Shown piece after piece: positions 62,096 to 64,000 of a DNA stretch of 64,000 nt (position 1 is the first letter of the stretch; each line of letters starts with the position of its first letter). The stretch is from Anaerorhabdus sp964386325 (lineage in GTDB: Bacteria; Bacillota_I; Bacilli_A; Erysipelotrichales; Erysipelotrichaceae). A program made the position numbers and the translations under genes. The DNA lies in contig CAYLQY010000012.1 of the NCBI GenBank assembly GCA_964386325.1, positions 27,374 to 91,373 of the forward strand, read 5' to 3'. Below the pieces are notes generated by a model, which had not been told where the DNA came from, did no database searches, and saw nothing but the letters and a program-made list of their open reading frames with translations.

Positions 62096-62809
62096 GTGGA
62101 AAATATAAGTAAGGCTGAATTAGTAAAATCATATATTCTTAAGAAAATCGAAAATAATGTATATCGTGAAGGTCAAATGATTGATTCCGAAAATGAATTA
62201 TGTAATTTGTTGAAAGTCTCTCGTATGACAGTTCGTCAAGCTCTTCAAGACTTGGTTTCAGACGAAGTTCTTTTCAAAGAAAAGGGTCGCGGAACCTTTG
62301 TTTCTGTACGACCAAAATACTCTGAATTTAAATGGGGTGTGGGCTTTAGCGAAGAACTAAAGAAGCGCGGATCAAACCCTTCTACAAAAGATGCAACACT
62401 TGAACTTGTCGATGCCGACGCTGATATAGCGAAAGATTTGAAAGTAAATATTGGGGATAAAGTATGGAAAGTTACACGTATCCGTTGTAGCAACGATTTA
62501 CCAATCATTTATGCTATTGAGTATTATAACTACGCTCAATGTGAAGACTTAACACTTGATATTGTATATGCATCAATCTATGCCCATTTGGAAAACAAAG
62601 GAATCACCTTATCGTTTGCTGATCAAAAAATCGAAGCAGTTAACGCCGACAAATTAGTCGCATCTAAACTTGATGTAAAGACAAATACAGCACTCATAAA
62701 AATGGACATTATTGCCTATATGAAAAATGGTTCTCCTTTTAATTGTGGTACTGAATACTATCGTACTGATCGTTATAAGATGGTTCAATCAATACATTCA
62801 CGTCGTTAA
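62096..62809 (+). CDS. GntR family regulator with UTRA effector domain
   Basis: The 237-aa protein starts at GTG 62096 behind AGGTGA. Residues 5-75 are a GntR winged helix (SRMTVRQALQDLV, KGRGTFV). Residues 90-235 are a UTRA domain of the NagR/DasR type, which senses amino-sugar phosphates. It is divergent from the nanE-PTS operon and very probably represses it until ManNAc-6-phosphate or GlcNAc-6-phosphate accumulates. Confidence 0.92.
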   Translation: MENISKAELVKSYILKKIENNVYREGQMIDSENELCNLLKVSRMTVRQALQDLVSDEVLFKEKGRGTFVSVRPKYSEFKWGVGFSEELKKRGSNPSTKDATLELVDADADIAKDLKVNIGDKVWKVTRIRCSNDLPIIYAIEYYNYAQCEDLTLDIVYASIYAHLENKGITLSFADQKIEAVNADKLVASKLDVKTNTALIKMDIIAYMKNGSPFNCGTEYYRTDRYKMVQSIHSRR

Positions 62810-62817
62810 ATTATAAT

Positions 62818-62902
62818 AAAAAGGATATCAGTGAACACCCTTCCTTCAGTTAGATTTTTGATCTAATGTCATCAGGAACAGTTCATTGGTATCCTTTTTT
62901 TA
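62818..62902 (+). terminator. Large branched hairpin after the GntR gene
   Basis: An outer stem of about 19 bp joins AAAAAGGATATCAGTGAAC (62818-62836) with GTTCATTGGTATCCTTTTT (62881-62899), with two G-T pairs. Inside are a TTCCT/AGGAA helix and an apical TTAGAT/ATCTAA hairpin. A T-run follows. This is much longer than a usual terminator, so it may be a structured RNA element as well. Confidence 0.7.
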
Positions 62903-62949
62903 TTTAGGAAAACAGAATTCATTGTCTATAAATGATTAGGAGGTGCCAA

Positions 62950-63078
62950 ATGACACTTCTTAATGGGAACGTTATACATAAGCTCTTAGCTCTACTATGG
63001 GTTGATAATGGATATTATCGTACTCATTTTAATTCTAATTTATTTGTTGAAATCACAGGATTTAAACAAATAGATTGA
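62950..63078 (+). CDS. Small peptide of the repeat unit, copy 1 (candidate type I toxin)
   Basis: A 42-codon ORF follows AGGAGG with 7-nt spacing. The peptide has a hydrophobic N-terminal half (MTLLNGNVIHKLLALLW) and a polar C-terminal half ending in GFKQID. Asn5 and Lys11 replace Ile5 and Arg11 of the other copies. The repeat GCTCTTAGCTC lies inside codons 11-15 (62982-62992). It is not similar to Fst, Ldr or TxpA peptides as I know them, but the RNA architecture around it is that of a type I toxin-antitoxin locus. Confidence 0.6.
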   Translation: MTLLNGNVIHKLLALLWVDNGYYRTHFNSNLFVEITGFKQID

Positions 63079-63099
63079 TTGAGCTAGAGTTGTTATAAC

Positions 63100-63158
63100 G
63101 AAAAGAAAGAGAGGACCACCATCCTCTCTTTTCCCTTGCGTTTCCACGCTCTTAGCTC
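63100..63158 (-). ncRNA. Candidate antisense antitoxin RNA, copy 1
   Basis: The minus-strand promoter at 63165-63192 (TTGGTT, 16 bp, TATACT) should start an RNA near 63158. Its first bases, GAGCTAAGAGC, complement the repeat inside the ORF. A small GCGT/ACGC hairpin and then the shared terminator hairpin follow. Confidence 0.6.
63106..63131. terminator. Shared bidirectional hairpin, copy 1
   Basis: AAAGAGAGGA-N6-TCCTCTCTTT is a perfect 10-bp stem, with T-rich tails on both strands. It can end both the sense mRNA and the convergent RNA. Confidence 0.75.
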
Positions 63159-63164
63159 ACACAT

Positions 63165-63192
63165 AGTATAACATAATCCTTTTACTAACCAA
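63165..63192 (-). promoter_or_regulatory. Antisense promoter, copy 1
   Basis: TTGGTT (63187-63192) and TATACT (63165-63170) on the minus strand are 16 bp apart. Confidence 0.6.
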
Positions 63193-63320
63193 ACCCAGTA
63201 AGTATCACTTTTATACCATCATCAGAAATGAAATCATTGTTCAAGCCTACAAATCAATCACTCGTTGCGATTTTTTAGGAAAACAGAATTCATTGTCTAT
63301 AAATACGTAGGAGGTGCCAA

Positions 63321-63449
63321 ATGACACTTCTTATTGGGAACGTTATACATAGGCTCTTAGCTCTACTATGGGTTGATAATGGATATTATCGTACTCATTT
63401 TAATTCTAATTTATTTGTTGAAATCACAGGATTTAAACAAATAGATTGA
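63321..63449 (+). CDS. Small peptide of the repeat unit, copy 2 (candidate type I toxin)
   Basis: A 42-codon ORF at ATG 63321 sits behind AGGAGG. The N-terminal half is MTLLIGNVIHRLLALLW. The C-terminal half is polar and includes YYRTHFNSNLFVE. The direct repeat GCTCTTAGCTC lies at 63353-63363 within the coding start. Ten bases after the stop, GAGCTAGAG could pair back to that repeat with one bulge. The peptide is identical to copy 3. Confidence 0.6.
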   Translation: MTLLIGNVIHRLLALLWVDNGYYRTHFNSNLFVEITGFKQID

Positions 63450-63470
63450 TTGAGCTAGAGTTGTTATAAC

Positions 63471-63529
63471 GAAAAGAAAGAGAGGACCACCATCCTCTCT
63501 TTTCCCTTGCGTTTCCACGCTCTTAGCTC
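63471..63529 (-). ncRNA. Candidate antisense antitoxin RNA, copy 2
   Basis: An RNA of about 59 nt is predicted from the minus-strand promoter at 63536-63563 to the T-run after the shared hairpin. Its 5' end carries GAGCTAAGAGC, the exact complement of the repeat at 63353-63363. A GCGT-GGAA-ACGC mini-hairpin follows. Confidence 0.6.
63477..63502. terminator. Shared bidirectional hairpin, copy 2
   Basis: AAAGAGAGGA and TCCTCTCTTT pair perfectly across CCACCA. It is identical to copy 1. Confidence 0.75.
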
Positions 63530-63535
63530 ACACAT

Positions 63536-63563
63536 AGTATAACATAATCCTTTTACTAACCAA
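63536..63563 (-). promoter_or_regulatory. Antisense promoter, copy 2
   Basis: TTGGTT (63558-63563), 16 bp, then TATACT (63536-63541) on the minus strand. Confidence 0.6.
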
Positions 63564-63691
63564 ACCCAGTAAGTATCACTTTTATACCATCATCAGAAAT
63601 GAAATCATTGTTCAAGCCTACAAATCAATCACTCGTTGCGATTTTTTAGGAAAACAGAATTCATTGTCTATAAATACGTAGGAGGTGCCAA

Positions 63692-63820
63692 ATGACACTT
63701 CTTATTGGGAACGTTATACATAGGCTCTTAGCTCTACTATGGGTTGATAATGGATATTATCGTACTCATTTTAATTCTAATTTATTTGTTGAAATCACAG
63801 GATTTAAACAAATAGATTGA
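63692..63820 (+). CDS. Small peptide of the repeat unit, copy 3 (candidate type I toxin)
   Basis: The 42-codon ORF encodes the same peptide as copy 2, with the same AGGAGG site. The coding part is unchanged although the region after it has diverged, which is consistent with recent gene conversion or with selection on the peptide. The repeat GCTCTTAGCTC is at 63724-63734. Confidence 0.6.
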   Translation: MTLLIGNVIHRLLALLWVDNGYYRTHFNSNLFVEITGFKQID

Positions 63821-63841
63821 TTGAGCTAGAGTTGTTATAAC

Positions 63842-63900
63842 GAAAAGAAAGAGAGGACGCACACCCTCTCTTTTCCCTTGCGTTTCCACGCTCTTAGCTC
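63842..63900 (-). ncRNA. Candidate antisense antitoxin RNA, copy 3
   Basis: The 5' GAGCTAAGAGC segment (complement of 63890-63900) and GCGT/ACGC mini-hairpin are unchanged, while the terminator loop has changed. The promoter hexamers are conserved although the spacer between them is mutated. Confidence 0.6.
63848..63873. terminator. Shared bidirectional hairpin, copy 3
   Basis: AAAGAGAGG pairs with CCTCTCTTT across an 8-nt loop. The loop differs from copies 1 and 2 but the stem is kept. Confidence 0.75.
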
Positions 63901-63906
63901 ACACAT

Positions 63907-63934
63907 AGTATAGCACAGTCCTTCTACGAACCAA
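63907..63934 (-). promoter_or_regulatory. Antisense promoter, copy 3
   Basis: TTGGTT (63929-63934) and TATACT (63907-63912) remain 16 bp apart. At least five bases of the spacer differ from copies 1 and 2. Confidence 0.6.
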
Positions 63935-64000
63935 ACCTAGCTACTATCACTTTTATACCATCTCAACATAAAGAAAAAGAGATTGCTCTCCTTCTCTTTG

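Larger units (their letters stand above)
62906..63276. repeat. Tandem 371-bp unit, copy 1
   Basis: First of three head-to-tail units with a period of exactly 371 bp. It differs from copy 2 at about five positions: three just before the ribosome site and two in the ORF (codons 5 and 11). It contains a small ORF, a shared hairpin and a minus-strand promoter. Confidence 0.95.
63277..63647. repeat. Tandem 371-bp unit, copy 2
   Basis: Middle copy, joined directly to copies 1 and 3 with no spacer. Its end (63590-63647) equals the end of copy 1, so the junctions are identical. Confidence 0.95.
63648..63962. repeat. Tandem unit, copy 3 (partial, diverged 3' end)
   Basis: The copy matches copy 2 closely through the ORF and then gathers many substitutions after the stop codon. 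Similarity ends at 63962, so the last 56 bp of the unit are missing. The divergence suggests that copy 3 carries the older 3' flank and that the first two copies arose by more recent duplication. Confidence 0.9.

Noticed and set aside
62906..63647. Assembly artefact as the source of copies 1 and 2
   Set aside because: The copies differ at about five positions and copy 3 differs at many more, so simple duplication of reads is unlikely. Long-read coverage would settle it.
62950..63820. Assignment of the small peptides to the Fst/Ldr toxin family
   Set aside because: The RNA layout fits par, but the 42-residue peptide is longer, has a polar C-terminal half and lacks the short Pro-x3-Gly transmembrane pattern. 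I kept the architecture claim and dropped the family claim.
62906..63962. CRISPR array, rDNA or integron-like repeat
   Set aside because: The repeated unit is 371 bp, joined without spacers, and each copy holds an ORF, a terminator and a promoter. CRISPR repeats are 20-50 bp with unique spacers of similar length.

Overview
The window looks like the chromosome of a low-GC Gram-positive bacterium (Bacillota). The gene set suggests a gut-type member near Erysipelotrichia: four or more mannose-family PTS components per locus, many lipoproteins with standard lipoboxes, GGAGG ribosome sites, TTGACA/TATAAT promoters and no outer-membrane genes. This placement is an inference from gene content, since no rRNA or tRNA gene is present. 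I see no insertion sequence, prophage or CRISPR array.

Layout from left to right. 1-6194: a sugar locus with a solute-binding lipoprotein (cut by the window edge), a GH4 alpha-galactosidase-type enzyme, a divergent LacI regulator with a BadF-type sugar kinase, and MalQ. 6214-11141: an AT-rich island with an unknown membrane protein, a Nudix hydrolase overlapping a PLD-helicase-DUF3427 protein, and a HicAB toxin-antitoxin pair. 11243-14927: YchF, a TraX-like membrane protein and an unknown membrane protein. 15122-20559: a mannose-family PTS split over two divergent operons, with a two-component system and NagA. 20652-28999: DUF951, a membrane-anchored FolD, Dtd, an SNF2 helicase with a SWIM finger, RarA, a secreted CAP protein, a flavodoxin and a YvlD-like protein. 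29130-38387: a compact type IV pilus locus with a major pilin, PilT, PilB, PilD, minor pilins, a PilX-like protein, PilO, a PilM-PilN fusion and PilC. 38536-47602: a duplicated-domain lipoprotein, a DD-carboxypeptidase, DUF2809, a metal-exporting P-type ATPase with its own operator, YitT, a MATE exporter and a Rieske oxygenase. 47726-55300: a BMP-type nucleoside ABC transporter with a PHP/DUF3604-like enzyme and a cysteine-rich Crp/Fnr regulator. 55392-62809: an amino-sugar operon (NanE, a complete mannose-family PTS, a ceramidase-like hydrolase, an SIS protein and a GlmU-like protein) with a divergent GntR regulator.

The right end (62906-63962) is the most unusual part. It holds three tandem copies of a 371-bp unit. 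Each unit has a 42-codon ORF behind an AGGAGG site and a convergent promoter on the minus strand. That promoter should make an RNA of about 60 nt that ends in a hairpin shared with the 3' end of the sense mRNA. The 11-nt direct repeat GCTCTTAGCTC sits once inside the start of the ORF and once at the 5' end of the antisense RNA. This is the architecture of the Fst/par type I toxin-antitoxin system, but the peptide does not look like Fst. I propose it as a candidate new type I toxin-antitoxin family in a tandem triplet.

Metabolically the window centres on carbohydrate scavenging. Two mannose-family PTSs paired with NagA or NanE point to host N-acetylated amino sugars. The GH4 enzyme and ABC transporter take alpha-galactosides, and the BMP transporter takes nucleosides or related compounds.
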